Positions 1 through 7,629 are shown, counted from the first letter of the stretch. The stretch: DNA of 34,018 nt from Roseomonas sp. GC11 (GCF_024437745.1 NZ_JANFNY010000057.1:1-34018), one strand, 5' to 3'. Translations and numbers: made by a program. Notes: a model not told the origin generated them from the letters alone.

Positions 1-30
1 CACTCTGAGCCAGGATCAAACTCTCAAGTT
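1..30 (-). rRNA. rrs: 16S ribosomal RNA, 5' end only
   Basis: Read on the minus strand, the first 30 bases give the conserved start of bacterial 16S rRNA (AACTTGAGAGTTTGATCCTG, then GCTCAGAGTG), which includes the universal 27F primer site. The mature 5' end should lie near position 30. The rest of the gene and operon lies beyond the left edge, so only identity and orientation can be stated. Confidence 0.95.
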
Positions 31-428
31 CATCAGCTCACCACTCAGCCAAAACCAAGCAGCAAACCTCGAGACCTGCCCAAAACTCTTCATCGCTGAC
101 CCATCACAGTCCAGCCCAACCAAGCCTCCAACACCCAAACCTCAGGCATTCACCCAAGACCCAAGCGCCAGCCGCGCATCCCACCCAGGCAGCCAAAAAT
201 CTCAGCCACCCCAGCAAAACACACAACAGCTCAGCCCATCAGCTAAACCATAATGCATCTAAAAATTCCAAGAAAACCCGATGCAATTTTAAATCAACAT
301 CCGCTCAACTTCCGGCCATCAACCGGTGCGGCACCATCTAGGGGCTTCATCGCCACCCGTCAAGCCCAACCACCAGCCAATCACCATCCGTTCGCCGTTC
401 AGCAGCGCCAACCGGCGGCGTGGAGGGG
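31..428 (-). other. rRNA operon leader (pre-16S), no protein gene
   Basis: This stretch lies between the promoters and the mature 16S 5' end. I see no credible protein gene. Positions 31-243 are strongly strand-asymmetric: the plus strand is rich in A and C and very poor in G, so the transcript would be G/U-rich and C-poor. A patch at about 243-300 is AT-rich. I could not recognise a clear boxA or an RNase III stem by eye. Confidence 0.75.
335..363 (-). promoter_or_regulatory. possible second rRNA promoter P2
   Basis: On the minus strand TTGACG (363-358) is followed by 17 nt and TAGATG (340-335). The -35 hexamer is identical to that of P1 and the spacing is the same, but the -10 is weaker. 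Tandem promoters are common in rRNA operons, which makes this plausible. Confidence 0.45.
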
Positions 429-457
429 CTTATATGGGGGCCACGAGAAACCGTCAA
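429..457 (-). promoter_or_regulatory. rRNA operon promoter P1
   Basis: On the minus strand a -35 box TTGACG (457-452) is followed by exactly 17 nt and a -10 box TATAAG (434-429). This is close to the sigma-70 consensus and points at the 16S gene. The -35 box contains the TGA stop codon (456-454) of the flavoprotein gene, so the two units abut with no spacer. Confidence 0.75.
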
Positions 458-1800
458 ACGGAATCTCCAGCCTTTCCACCAGCGAGACGATCGGCCAGCG
501 CCGCCGCCTGCCCCCGGATCTCCGGCACCGCCGTCACCTCCCACAGCCGACCCCGCGTCAGCGGGCCCAGAACGGACAGCCCCGGCACCACGCGCCCCGC
601 CGCATCCAGCGCCCGGCACGCCGCATCCGTGCGCACACCGAGGCGCTGCGCATCCAGCACCAGGCGGCCTTCCGCCAACAGGCTCCACAGCGGCTCCGCC
701 TCGCGCCAGGACTGGCCACCCTCCGGGCCGGTGCACAGGATGATGCGCGAGACCATCACCCGCGCCTCGCCGCCATGCCGGCGGCGCAGCACCGCCTCCA
801 CCCCCGCCCCGCGCGGCGACCAGTCCTCCAGCCGCGCCGCCAGGGTGCGCAGCCCGCCCCCCGCCAGCTCCGCCGCGAGGCACGCCGCCACGCCGGGGGC
901 CAGGCGGTGGCGGTGCAGATTCCAGGCCGAACGGGCATGGCGCAGGAAGCGCCCGCGCTGCGCCGCGTCCCAGCCCTGCCACAGGCGCTGCACCTGCGGC
1001 CGGACGCCATCCAGCACCGCCTGCCAGGGCTGGCCCGCCGCCACCGCCCGCGCCGCCTCCCGCCGCAACCGGCGCCACAGCGGCAGGACCCCCTCCCCTT
1101 CCGGCACCGCCACCGGCCAGGGCGCCGGGAAAGCCCCCGGCACATGCGCCAGCGGCAGCCAGCCATGGCGCGACACCGCCAGCACCGGGCCACGATGCCC
1201 GCCCTCCCGCAGCGCCAGCAGCACATCCACCATCGTCAGGCCAAGGCCGACCAGCAGGACAGGCTCCTCCGGCGGCAGGCCCGCCCGCGCCGCCGGGTCC
1301 CACGGGTCGCCCCAGAGATGCGGCGGCTGCCCGCCCCCACCGGCGAAACCGCCCACGGCCAGGACCACCTCATCCGCCTCCGCCCGCGCGCCGCTGGCAT
1401 CGGTCAGCACATGGCCCCCGCCCGGGCGGGGGTGCAGCGCCACCACACGCCGCGGCACATGGCGCAGCCCGGCATCCGCCGCCACGGCAGCCGCCCATTC
1501 CTCGCGCAGATAGGCGCCATAGACGGCGCGCGGCGCGAAGACAGGGCCGGATTCCGGGCCCGCCCCGCCGCGCGCGGCCAGCCATTCGGCGAAATGGCCG
1601 GGGCGGTCGGGGTAGAGGCTCATCCCCGTGGCGGGGACGTTCAGCAGGTGGGAGGGGTGCGGGGTGGCATAGGCCAGGCCAGGGCCCGGCGCGGCGGGCT
1701 CATACAGATGCACCGTGGCGCGGCCACGCAGTTGCAGCGCCAGCGCCACACCGGCGAAGCCACCGCCCAGGATGGCCACGGCGGGCCGCTCATTCGTCAT
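454..1800 (-). CDS. FAD/NAD(P)-binding oxidoreductase (NAD_binding_9 type)
   Basis: A flavoprotein of about 448 residues. The N-terminus carries a Rossmann motif GGGFAGVALALQL (about residues 12-24). A GPGLAYATPHPSHLLNVPA segment follows, typical of the FAD/NAD(P)-binding family related to HcaR/YdhS-like proteins. A second dinucleotide-type glycine motif (VLLVGLGLTMVDV) lies near the middle. Substrate and partner are unknown. The reading frame extends to a GTG at 1806, but ATG at 1800 gives the natural Rossmann N-terminus, with GGAG about 13 nt upstream. It may be the last gene of the minus-strand operon that starts with the CnoX-like gene, although a hairpin at 1840-1861 separates it from DUF971. 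Its stop codon lies inside the rRNA P1 -35 box. Confidence 0.85.
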   Translation of the reverse strand: MTNERPAVAILGGGFAGVALALQLRGRATVHLYEPAAPGPGLAYATPHPSHLLNVPATGMSLYPDRPGHFAEWLAARGGAGPESGPVFAPRAVYGAYLREEWAAAVAADAGLRHVPRRVVALHPRPGGGHVLTDASGARAEADEVVLAVGGFAGGGGQPPHLWGDPWDPAARAGLPPEEPVLLVGLGLTMVDVLLALREGGHRGPVLAVSRHGWLPLAHVPGAFPAPWPVAVPEGEGVLPLWRRLRREAARAVAAGQPWQAVLDGVRPQVQRLWQGWDAAQRGRFLRHARSAWNLHRHRLAPGVAACLAAELAGGGLRTLAARLEDWSPRGAGVEAVLRRRHGGEARVMVSRIILCTGPEGGQSWREAEPLWSLLAEGRLVLDAQRLGVRTDAACRALDAAGRVVPGLSVLGPLTRGRLWEVTAVPEIRGQAAALADRLAGGKAGDSV

Positions 1801-1839
1801 GGCCACGGCTTTCGCTCCGCTCGCATCCAGGGAAAGAGC

Positions 1840-1861
1840 GGGGGAGAAGGAATTCTCCCCC
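1840..1861 (-). terminator. strong hairpin between DUF971 and flavoprotein genes
   Basis: GGGGGAGAA and TTCTCCCCC form a perfect 9-bp stem with a 4-nt loop. It sits 22 nt past the DUF971 stop and 40 nt before the flavoprotein start. There is no T-run after it on the minus strand, so it may reduce read-through or stabilise the 3' end rather than act as a classic intrinsic terminator. Confidence 0.4.
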
Positions 1862-1882
1862 GCGCCCCCTCATCTTTTTCTG

Positions 1883-2236
1883 TCAGGGGTCGCGGCGCAG
1901 GCCGCGCGCGGCCAGGGCCGCCTCATAGGCAGGCCAGCGCTCGGCCTGCTCGCGGCCCAGCTGGTGCAGGTAGTCCCAGGTGTAGATGCCAGTGTCGTGC
2001 AGATCGTCGAAGATCAGCCGCACGGCGTAATGCCCGACCGGCTCGACCTGCAGGATGCCGACATGGCGGCGGCCGGAGACCAGCTTCTTCTGGCCCGGGC
2101 CATGGCCCTGCACCTCGGCGGAAGGGCTCTCCACCCGCAGATATTCCGCGGGCAGCGAAAACACCGCGCCATCGTCGAAGCGGATCTCCAGCCGCTTCTC
2201 CGCTCGGCGCAGGCGAATTTCGGTGGGGCTGGGCAT
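1883..2236 (-). CDS. DUF971 (GBBH-like N-terminal domain) protein
   Basis: A 117-residue single-domain protein. The motifs LRVESPSAEV (about 32-41), VGHYAVRLIFDDLHDTGIYTW (about 66-86) and a C-terminal YL..LG segment are characteristic of DUF971. That domain also forms the N-terminus of gamma-butyrobetaine hydroxylase and occurs alone beside iron-sulfur assembly genes in many proteobacteria. The molecular role is not established. The ATG overlaps the TGA of the upstream Trm112-like gene (TGATG), which indicates translational coupling. Length is normal for stand-alone members. Confidence 0.88.
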   Translation of the reverse strand: MPSPTEIRLRRAEKRLEIRFDDGAVFSLPAEYLRVESPSAEVQGHGPGQKKLVSGRRHVGILQVEPVGHYAVRLIFDDLHDTGIYTWDYLHQLGREQAERWPAYEAALAARGLRRDP

Positions 2237-2457
2237 CAGCCCTCCAGGCGGCGGGCCTCGTCCGGCAGCATGATCGGAATGCCGTCGCGGATCGGATAGG
2301 CCAGCCCGGCCTGCTCGCTCACCAGCTCGCCCCGCTCGCGGTCATAGCGCAGCGGGCCCTTGGTCACCGGGCAGACCAGGATCTCCAGCAGGCGGGGATC
2401 CACCGGGCCGCCAGGGGCGGCCGAGGGGGCGGGGGAGGTGTCGGTCGCGTTCGTCAT
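2236..2457 (-). CDS. Trm112 / UPF0434 family protein
   Basis: A 73-residue protein with the family core [17 protein letters not shown] (about 20-36) and [17 protein letters not shown] (about 53-69), matching E. coli YcaR and other bacterial Trm112-like proteins. Related eukaryotic and archaeal proteins activate methyltransferases. The bacterial role is less clear. Only one cysteine (in VCP) is present, as in the UPF0434 branch, so zinc binding is unlikely. The first ~18 residues are a Pro/Ala-rich extension. It is coupled to DUF971 by a 1-nt overlap and lies 49 nt after the LON-domain gene. Confidence 0.9.
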   Translation of the reverse strand: MTNATDTSPAPSAAPGGPVDPRLLEILVCPVTKGPLRYDRERGELVSEQAGLAYPIRDGIPIMLPDEARRLEG

Positions 2458-2506
2458 GCCTGCGGATTCCTGCGCCGGGACGGGCGGCCCGTCAACTGTC
2501 CGGGAT

Positions 2507-3178
2507 TTAACTGGGCCGGCCAGCCGGCGCCGGGCCGGCGCTGCCCATGCGCAGCAGCGCCACCAGCATCTGCGCCCGCTGCTCCGGCGCGGGCGCCTCC
2601 AGCAGCGCCTGCTTCTCCGCCTCCTCGAAGGGGCAGATCATGCACAGCGTGGTCACCAGCGGGCCGGTCTGGCTGCGCTCGATCGCCGCCCAGTCGGCCT
2701 CGATGCCCTGGGACTGGAAATAACCGCGCAGCGCCTCCAGCAGCGGCCCCGGCTCCGGCCCCGGCGGTGGCCCCTGCTGCGACTCAGCGAGGTCGGCCAG
2801 ATACGGGGAGAAATCGGGGCGGACGCGGCGATAGCCGCGCGGGCTGTCCGCCAGCTCCTCCGCCACCCGGAAGCGCAGCAGGCCGCGCAGGGTGATGAGG
2901 TAGCGGCCATCCTCCGTCTCGGAGAAGGAGGCGATGCGCCCGAGGCACCCCGTGCGGTAGAGGGTGGAGCGCCCGCCGGACCGCGGCTTCGCCGGGTCCG
3001 GCAGCACCATGCCGAGCATCCGGCCCGCCGCCATCGCATCCTCCACCATCGCCAGGTAGCGCGACTCGAAGATGTTCAGCGGCAGCCGGCCCTGCGGCAG
3101 CAGCAGGGCACCCGCCAGGGGGAAGATCGGGATCTCCCCCGGCAGGGCCTCCGGCCGGGTCTGGAAGGGGTCCACCAC
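2507..3178 (-). CDS. LON peptidase substrate-binding-domain protein
   Basis: A 223-residue stand-alone LON N-terminal domain without AAA+ or protease parts. It begins with [23 protein letters not shown] (about 16-38), followed by Y..MVEDAMA and later [10 protein letters not shown], as in the PUA-like LON substrate-binding fold. Proteins of this kind are widespread in alphaproteobacteria directly downstream of the CnoX/thioredoxin gene, as here (15 nt gap). It may help recognise damaged proteins, but this is an inference from the domain and neighbours. The C-terminal Pro/Ala tail is low-complexity. Confidence 0.9.
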   Translation of the reverse strand: MVDPFQTRPEALPGEIPIFPLAGALLLPQGRLPLNIFESRYLAMVEDAMAAGRMLGMVLPDPAKPRSGGRSTLYRTGCLGRIASFSETEDGRYLITLRGLLRFRVAEELADSPRGYRRVRPDFSPYLADLAESQQGPPPGPEPGPLLEALRGYFQSQGIEADWAAIERSQTGPLVTTLCMICPFEEAEKQALLEAPAPEQRAQMLVALLRMGSAGPAPAGRPS

Positions 3179-3193
3179 CCGGCCGGTCCTCCC

Positions 3194-4123
3194 TCAGCGG
3201 AACAGCAGGGTGGAAAGGCCGCGGCGGGCCTTCACCGTGGCCGGGTCCATCGGGCCCCAGGCCTCGAAGAACTTCAGCAGCTGCTTGCGCGCCGCTTCCT
3301 CGTTCCAGGCGCGGTCGCGCTTGATGGCGTCGAGCAGCGCCTGCGCCGCCTCGGCGCGCTGGTCCATGGCGTTCAGCGCCACGGCCAGCTCGATGCGGGC
3401 GGCGTGGTCATCCGGGTCGGCGGCCAGCCGCGCCTCGAACTCGGCCAGCCGCGCCCGCGCCTTGCGGCCCTCGGCGGCCAGTTCCAGCGCGCTGCGCACG
3501 CCGGCGATCTCGGCATGGTTGCGGATCTTCTCCGGGGCGTTCTCCACCACGGAGAGGGCCTGCTCCTCCTCGCCCAGCGCCATCAGGGCGCGGGCGAGGC
3601 CGGCCAGGGCCTCCGGGTTCTCCGGCTCCTGCTGCGCCACGGCGGCGTAGATCTCGAGCGCCGTCTGGTGGTCGCCCTGCTCCACGGCCTGCTTGGCCTC
3701 GGCCATCAGGTCGGCCGCCGGCATCTGGCCGCCCGCCACCTTCAGCAGCGCCTCGACGAACTTCTTCAGCTCGGATTCCGGCAGGGCGCCCTGGAACAGG
3801 TCGGCGATCTGCCCCTGCCAGAAGGCCACCACCGTCGGCACGGATTGCAGCGGCAGGCCCATCTGGGAGAGCTGCTGCACCAGGCCGCGATTCTGGTCGA
3901 TGTCGATCTTCACGAGGCGGACGCGGCCCTGGGCGGCCTTGACCACCTTCTCCAGCGCCGGGGTGAGCTGCTTGCAGGGGCCGCACCAGGTGGCCCAGAA
4001 ATCCACCAGCACCGGAACTTCGCGGCTGGCCTGCACCACATCCTGCATGAAGCTGCGCGCATCGCCATCCTTGATCAGGTCGGCGGCAGGAGTCGCGCGG
4101 TTGGGGTCGGCAATCACGTCCAT
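3194..4123 (-). CDS. cnoX: CnoX/YbbN-type chaperedoxin (thioredoxin + TPR)
   Basis: A 309-residue protein with an N-terminal thioredoxin domain (about 25-130) and C-terminal TPR-like helices (about 135-305). The active site WATWCGPCK (residues 43-51) keeps both redox cysteines, unlike E. coli CnoX/YbbN, whose motif is degenerate. CnoX holds unfolding proteins under oxidative stress and passes them to GroEL or DnaK. Members with an intact CXXC can also reduce disulfides. The ATG at 4123 has GGAG about 10 nt upstream. It is the promoter-proximal gene of the minus-strand operon, followed by the LON-domain gene, which fits a protein quality-control theme. The TPR half is family-typical in length. 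Confidence 0.9.
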   Translation of the reverse strand: MDVIADPNRATPAADLIKDGDARSFMQDVVQASREVPVLVDFWATWCGPCKQLTPALEKVVKAAQGRVRLVKIDIDQNRGLVQQLSQMGLPLQSVPTVVAFWQGQIADLFQGALPESELKKFVEALLKVAGGQMPAADLMAEAKQAVEQGDHQTALEIYAAVAQQEPENPEALAGLARALMALGEEEQALSVVENAPEKIRNHAEIAGVRSALELAAEGRKARARLAEFEARLAADPDDHAARIELAVALNAMDQRAEAAQALLDAIKRDRAWNEEAARKQLLKFFEAWGPMDPATVKARRGLSTLLFR

Positions 4124-4203
4124 GGAACCAAACTCCGGTCTTCCTGCCCCGCATAGATGCGCCGGGCGGCCATCCGCGCAAGGCTGCGCGGAAATTTCAC
4201 TTT

Positions 4204-4361
4204 ACGATCCGTGCCACGGGGGCGCTGCCCCCGCACCCCCGCCGGGGTGGCACGGCCACCCCGGACCCCGCGTTCAGTTGGGTGCCAACGGATGGCGGGG
4301 TCCGGGGGGACCCTGTCCCCCCGGCGGAGGGGCTTGGGGAGGCGGAGCCTCCCCAAAGGAC
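4204..4361. repeat. GC-rich hairpin repeat cluster (family II)
   Basis: Several strong stems are stacked between the ProXp-ala-like stop and the cnoX start. GGGGGC/GCCCCC surrounds GCT near 4216. GGGGGGAC-CCT-GTCCCCCC lies at 4304-4322. TTGGGGAGGC-GGA-GCCTCCCCAA lies at 4334-4356, directly after the minus-strand stop codon. The GGGGACCCTGTCCCC core recurs at 25307-25321. This is dispersed, non-coding, 3'-end-associated repeat DNA and probably works as a terminator or mRNA end. Confidence 0.6.
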
Positions 4362-4892
4362 TTACGGAATCTCCAGCGCCTCCGGCGCGTGCCCCATCTC
4401 GCGCAGGAAGCGCAGCAGGTCGCCCGGCGCCAGCACGGTGGAGGCGGTGTTGACGAGCGGATGCATATTGATGCGCTCCGCCTCCAGCAGCATGCGGTCG
4501 ATGGCGATGCGCACGCGCCCCGGCACGCTGTTCACCAGCGCCAGCGGCGTGACGGAGCCCGGCAGCACGCCGAGTTCCACCCACAGATCCTCCGCCGCCG
4601 CGAAGCTCGCCCGCGCCACGCCGAGGGAGCGCACCAGCGCATTGACCGGCACGCGGCGATAGGCCTCCAGCACCAGGAGGAGGAAAGGCCCCTCCCCCTT
4701 CGGCTTCAGGAACAGGTTCTTGACGTGCAGCCCGGGGATGCGGTGGTGCATCTCCGCCCCATCGGCCACGGTGAAGAAGGGCGGGTGGTGCAGCGTCTCG
4801 GTGGCGATGCCCTCGGCCGCGAGGCGGGCGAGCAGCCCTTCGGGCGTCTCGGCCGGGCGGCCGGAGGCGAGCGGGGGAAGATCGGTGGTCAT
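4362..4892 (-). CDS. aminoacyl-tRNA deacylase, ProXp-ala / YbaK family
   Basis: A 176-residue stand-alone editing-domain protein. The sequence TETLHHPPFFTVADG (about 31-45), then HVKNLFLKPKGEGPFLLL with the conserved lysine of the YbaK/ProX fold, and GSVTPLALVN (about 111-120) match the ProXp-ala (PrdX) family, also annotated as the prolyl-tRNA synthetase-associated domain. It should hydrolyse Ala-tRNA(Pro) made in error by ProRS. Length is typical. It starts 26 nt after the stop of the Bug receptor on the same strand, so it may be co-transcribed, although no functional link is evident. Confidence 0.88.
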   Translation of the reverse strand: MTTDLPPLASGRPAETPEGLLARLAAEGIATETLHHPPFFTVADGAEMHHRIPGLHVKNLFLKPKGEGPFLLLVLEAYRRVPVNALVRSLGVARASFAAAEDLWVELGVLPGSVTPLALVNSVPGRVRIAIDRMLLEAERINMHPLVNTASTVLAPGDLLRFLREMGHAPEALEIP

Positions 4893-4918
4893 TCCCCCGG
4901 TTTAGGCGCTGCGGCGCG

Positions 4919-5914
4919 TCAGTCCAGGCTGATCCGGGCGGCGCGGATCACCTGGCCCCAGCTTTCCGTCTCGCGCTCCAGCCAGCCGCGGAAGGCGGCG
5001 GGGCCCTCGGTGCGGATATCGCCGCCCAGCTCGGCCACGCGCGCGGCGATGGCGGGCTGGGCCAGGGCCTGGCGGAACTCCTTCTCCAGCCGGGCGACCA
5101 TGGCGGGCGGCGTGCCCCCGGCCACCAGGATGCCCTGATAGGTGCCGGACTCCTGCGCCGGCCAGCCGAGCTCGGCGAAGGTCGGCACCTGCGGCAGCGC
5201 CGCCAGCCGGCGCGGGCCGGAGACGGCGATGCCGCGCAGCTGCCCGCCGGTGACGAAGGGCTGGGTGGCGGTGGCGCCATTGACGATCAGGTTGGCCTCG
5301 CCCGAGGCGGCGGCGGCCAGGGCGGCGGCGCCGCCGCGATAGGGCACCTGCGTCAGCTCGGCGCGCCAGTGGCCGGCCAGCACCAGAGCGGCGAGGTGGT
5401 TGGCGCCGCCGATGCCCGAATGGGCGACATTGATGCGCGCCCCGTTGCTGCGGGCATAGGCCGCCAGCCCCGCCCCGTCCTGCACCGGCAGGGAGGGATG
5501 CACCGCCACGATATAGGGCGCGTAGATCAGCATCGAGACGGGGGTGAGGTCGCGCTTCACGTCGAAGGGCAGCTTGCTGAACAGGCTGGGCGCGGTGGCC
5601 AGGATGCCGGCATCGATCAGCAGCACGGTGTGGCCATCGGGCGCGCTCTTGGCCACGGCATCGGCGCCGATATTGCCGGCGGCGCCGGGGCGGTTCTCCA
5701 CCACCACGCTCTGGCCGATGCTGCGGGTCAGCTCCGGCGCCAGGATGCGGGCGAGGATGTCGGAGGTGCCGCCGGGCGCGAAGGGCACGACGATGCGCAG
5801 GCTGTGGGTGAAGTCCTGCGCCCGCGCCGCGGGGGCGCCCAGGGCAAGAGGCAGCAGGCCGAGGGAGAGCGGCAGCAGCAGGGCGGCGAGGCCGCGGCGG
5901 AACAGTTTGGGCAT
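4919..5914 (-). CDS. Bug-family periplasmic solute receptor (TctC-like)
   Basis: A 331-residue exported receptor. Residues 1-33 form a Sec signal peptide (basic MPKLFRRG, a Leu/Ala core, cleavage after AARA). The mature part has the family signatures RIVVPFAPGGTSDILAR (about 40-56), VVVENRPGAAGNIGADAVA, and VPTFAELGWP near the C-terminal lobe. Bug proteins bind carboxylates such as citrate or other small acids, and most are orphans unattached to TctAB membrane subunits, as here. The start was moved from an upstream in-frame codon (6343) to ATG 5914, because the longer frame runs antisense through tRNA-Gly and the signal peptide begins at 5914. A GGGAACG ribosome site precedes it. The ligand is unknown. 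Confidence 0.92.
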   Translation of the reverse strand: MPKLFRRGLAALLLPLSLGLLPLALGAPAARAQDFTHSLRIVVPFAPGGTSDILARILAPELTRSIGQSVVVENRPGAAGNIGADAVAKSAPDGHTVLLIDAGILATAPSLFSKLPFDVKRDLTPVSMLIYAPYIVAVHPSLPVQDGAGLAAYARSNGARINVAHSGIGGANHLAALVLAGHWRAELTQVPYRGGAAALAAAASGEANLIVNGATATQPFVTGGQLRGIAVSGPRRLAALPQVPTFAELGWPAQESGTYQGILVAGGTPPAMVARLEKEFRQALAQPAIAARVAELGGDIRTEGPAAFRGWLERETESWGQVIRAARISLD

Positions 5915-6003
5915 GGTGGACGTTCCCGGTTGTTGAGCCGAGTCATACGATGACCCTACAGGTCCGTCGAACAAAAAAATGCACAAAACCGAAAACTGAG
6001 GGG

Positions 6004-6032
6004 TTGCGGCCCGCCCCGCGCCGTGACATATC
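6004..6032 (+). promoter_or_regulatory. candidate tRNA-Gly promoter
   Basis: TTGCGG (6004-6009), a 17-nt spacer and CATATC (6027-6032) lie upstream of tRNA-Gly and would give a leader of roughly 55 nt. The hexamers are only partial matches, so this is tentative. Confidence 0.3.
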
Positions 6033-6093
6033 CCCGCCACGCCGGACGGCACCGCTGAAAAGCGAGACGTAAGGCGCTGAAAACCGACGGAAC

Positions 6094-6168
6094 GCGGGCG
6101 TAGCTCAGGGGTAGAGCACAACCTTGCCAAGGTTGGGGTCGAGGGTTCGAATCCCTTCGCCCGCTCCA
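6094..6168 (+). tRNA. tRNA-Gly (anticodon GCC)
   Basis: A complete cloverleaf. The acceptor stem GCGGGCG (6094-6100) pairs with CGCCCGC (6158-6164). The D arm carries AGCTCAGGGGTAGAGC, the anticodon stem-loop has GCC at 6126-6128, and the T arm carries GGTTCGAATCC. The discriminator is T, and CCA is encoded (6166-6168). GCC reads the GGC/GGT glycine codons that dominate this GC-rich genome. Confidence 0.97.
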
Positions 6169-6178
6169 GTCGGGACAC

Positions 6179-6203
6179 AAAATCAACACTTTGTTTGATT
6201 TTT
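6179..6203 (+). terminator. possible terminator after tRNA-Gly
   Basis: AAAATCAA (6179-6186) and TTGATTTT (6195-6202) form an 8-bp A/T stem with an 8-nt loop, and end in T. It lies 10 nt past the CCA end. The stem is weak but the position suits termination of the tRNA transcript. Confidence 0.4.
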
Positions 6204-6483
6204 AGGTGAGCGCCCTTAAGGGGTATCCTCATTCCATCATACCGCATGCTAATCGGTTTCATCTGGACATCCCGCCGCCCCCTATGGGTGCCCGCATGAT
6301 TGCCCAGGTCACCAGACCGGCTCCCCCGTCGAATCTGCTGCACCCGCCCTCAAGGGCAAGGCAGCGCACCAGTCTGAGGCCGCCTCCTTCCCTCGGCTTC
6401 GCATGGCCAAGGGAAGCTATATCGGCAGGAAAAATGGCACTGATCCGCCACGCCGGATCAGCGAATCCGCAAAGCCAGCAGCC
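6204..6483. other. intergenic tail of the low-GC island
   Basis: Together with 6169-6203 this makes a ~315-bp stretch between tRNA-Gly and the split glycosyltransferase-like gene. Apart from the two hairpins I see no supported feature. Short plus-strand reading frames (from 6206 and from 6403) resemble no family, lack a convincing ribosome site and overlap the 3' part of the minus-strand gene. Confidence 0.5.
6430..6461 (-). terminator. intrinsic terminator of the split gene
   Basis: On the minus strand CTGATCCG (6461-6454) and CGGATCAG (6447-6440) form a perfect 8-bp stem with a 6-nt loop. A run of five T follows (6434-6430) after a short gap. It begins 23 nt past the stop codon at 6484, the position expected of a Rho-independent terminator for that gene. 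Confidence 0.65.
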
Positions 6484-7414
6484 CTACCCGAGCACCCCCG
6501 AATCAATCAGGCGCTCCCTGAAAATCTGCCGGATCGCTTCAGGGGAGTTTTTCTGCCGGAGGCAGATCATCGCCTGCCGAGCTTTCTCAAGAACACCATC
6601 ATCCTCCTCCTGCAATATTTCGTTTATTTTTTTGTGTAACTGAGGAAGGCCGCACCTCCCCACAAAAAATGGGTAGTCGTCACCCAAAGAAGCCCGCGCC
6701 TCGCGGTCATCTTCCGCGCAAACAATCATGGCGCCGCAAACTGCCGCGACCGCCCCTTTGGTGAAGGGTTTAAAAACACCATCCAACTTGGAAGCAGGGC
6801 GAATTGCGTAATGGAATCTATAGCCCCTGATATCCTTCATCCACGCCCCATTTCGATTGATGGCGTGAACCACACTCAGAACCCCCAACCCTTCTAAATC
6901 ATAGATAAATTCACCCTGCTGCGGGTCACCGATATAGACAATTTTATTTATTTCTGAGGGGGGGGGATGGGGGGGCAGAATTTTCATGACATATATCAGC
7001 CCTGCCCTTCCAGGACCCATCCAGCAAGCGCAGATCCGCATGGTGAGGAATATAGACGCAGGGCTTACCAGGGAATGAATCCCTCACCCACTCATCCTGC
7101 ATGAATGAACTCGACACCACCGCATCCGGCAAATCCCAGACCTTCGCGCCGATGGGAAGATCAACCGGATCAATGATAATGCGATTTCCACGCCCGCGCA
7201 GGTCACGCAAACCCTCAGGACCGTGGTCGAGCAGGGCTGTCTTGTTAACGAAGCAAACGGAGTTCTCCAGGCCGGAAACTCCAAAATGCAGCTTCACCGA
7301 AAATCCTGCCTCTTCGAGGGTAGGCGTAACAATCTCGCTAAGCTGCTCACCCCTCAAAAACGCAGAACCAGCCCGCCCCCGCTTCTGGCCCAGCACAAAA
7401 TAGAAATCCGCCAC
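6484..7414 (-). pseudogene. glycosyltransferase-like gene split by a frameshift
   Basis: Two minus-strand frames together make one protein of about 310 residues. The first runs from GTG 7414 (GGGAG 7 nt upstream; begins VADFYFVLGQKRG) through DAVVSSSFMQDEWVRDSFPG and CVYIPHHADLRLL to a stop at 6944. The second continues with IVYIGDPQQGEF, GYRFHYAIRP and KPFTKGAVAAVCGAMIV to 6484. The break falls in a C7-AT-C9 tract (6958-6975). Losing one C, or gaining two, would fuse the frames. The layout resembles a GT-B glycosyltransferase: the proline-rich joint, the 'IPHH.D.R' turn and the 'PFTKG..AA.CGA.I' motif recall glycan transferases of surface polysaccharide loci, but I could not confirm a family. 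GC content is clearly below the neighbours, which suggests transfer. It may be a true pseudogene, a phase-variable gene or a sequencing error. Confidence 0.65.
6958..6975. repeat. adjacent homopolymer runs G9-AT-G7
   Basis: On the plus strand nine G (6958-6966), AT, then seven G (6969-6975) lie inside the glycosyltransferase-like gene, exactly where its two frames overlap. Runs of this length are prone to slippage in replication and to length errors in sequencing. Confidence 0.9.
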
Positions 7415-7595
7415 ATCCAATCTCCCGAGGTCAAGACAAATTGAATCACAGGAGATCAAGCCAGTCGATGGGCGGGACGCACCGCACAACACCCAGAGAT
7501 GATGGGAGTTCACCACCCCAGCCAGAAACCTCCGCGGTCGTCAGGCGTGCGGGCACAGCAAACCCGTCAGTCTCACCGGCCAGCGCGCAGACAGC

Positions 7596-7629
7596 GGTTC
7601 TTTTTTGAAAAAAAGAACCAAAAAACTTT
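7596..7629 (-). repeat. AT-rich palindrome, family I, copy 1
   Basis: GGTTCTTTTTT, G, AAAAAAAGAACC (7596-7619), then AAAAAACTTT. This matches the reverse complement of the family I consensus (CTGAAAAAGTTTTTTGG, then TTCTTTTTTT, CAAAAAAGAAC), with the CTG end missing. It lies in the divergent region upstream of the ABC operon. Confidence 0.75.

Noticed and set aside
253-2895. Long plus-strand reading frame (880 codons) over the minus-strand operon
   Set aside because: Arg/Pro/Ala-rich antisense shadow of the flavoprotein, DUF971, Trm112 and LON genes; no domain and no ribosome site.
5915-6343. N-terminal extension of the Bug receptor frame to 6343
   Set aside because: It would be translated antisense through tRNA-Gly, and the signal peptide begins cleanly at 5914.
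6403-6639. Small plus-strand frame (78 codons) with a hydrophobic end
   Set aside because: Lies opposite the 3' end and terminator of the split gene, with no family resemblance.
7415-7516. Upstream extension of the split gene to GTG 7516
   Set aside because: No ribosome site there, whereas GTG 7414 has GGGAG at 7 nt and starts the globular sequence.
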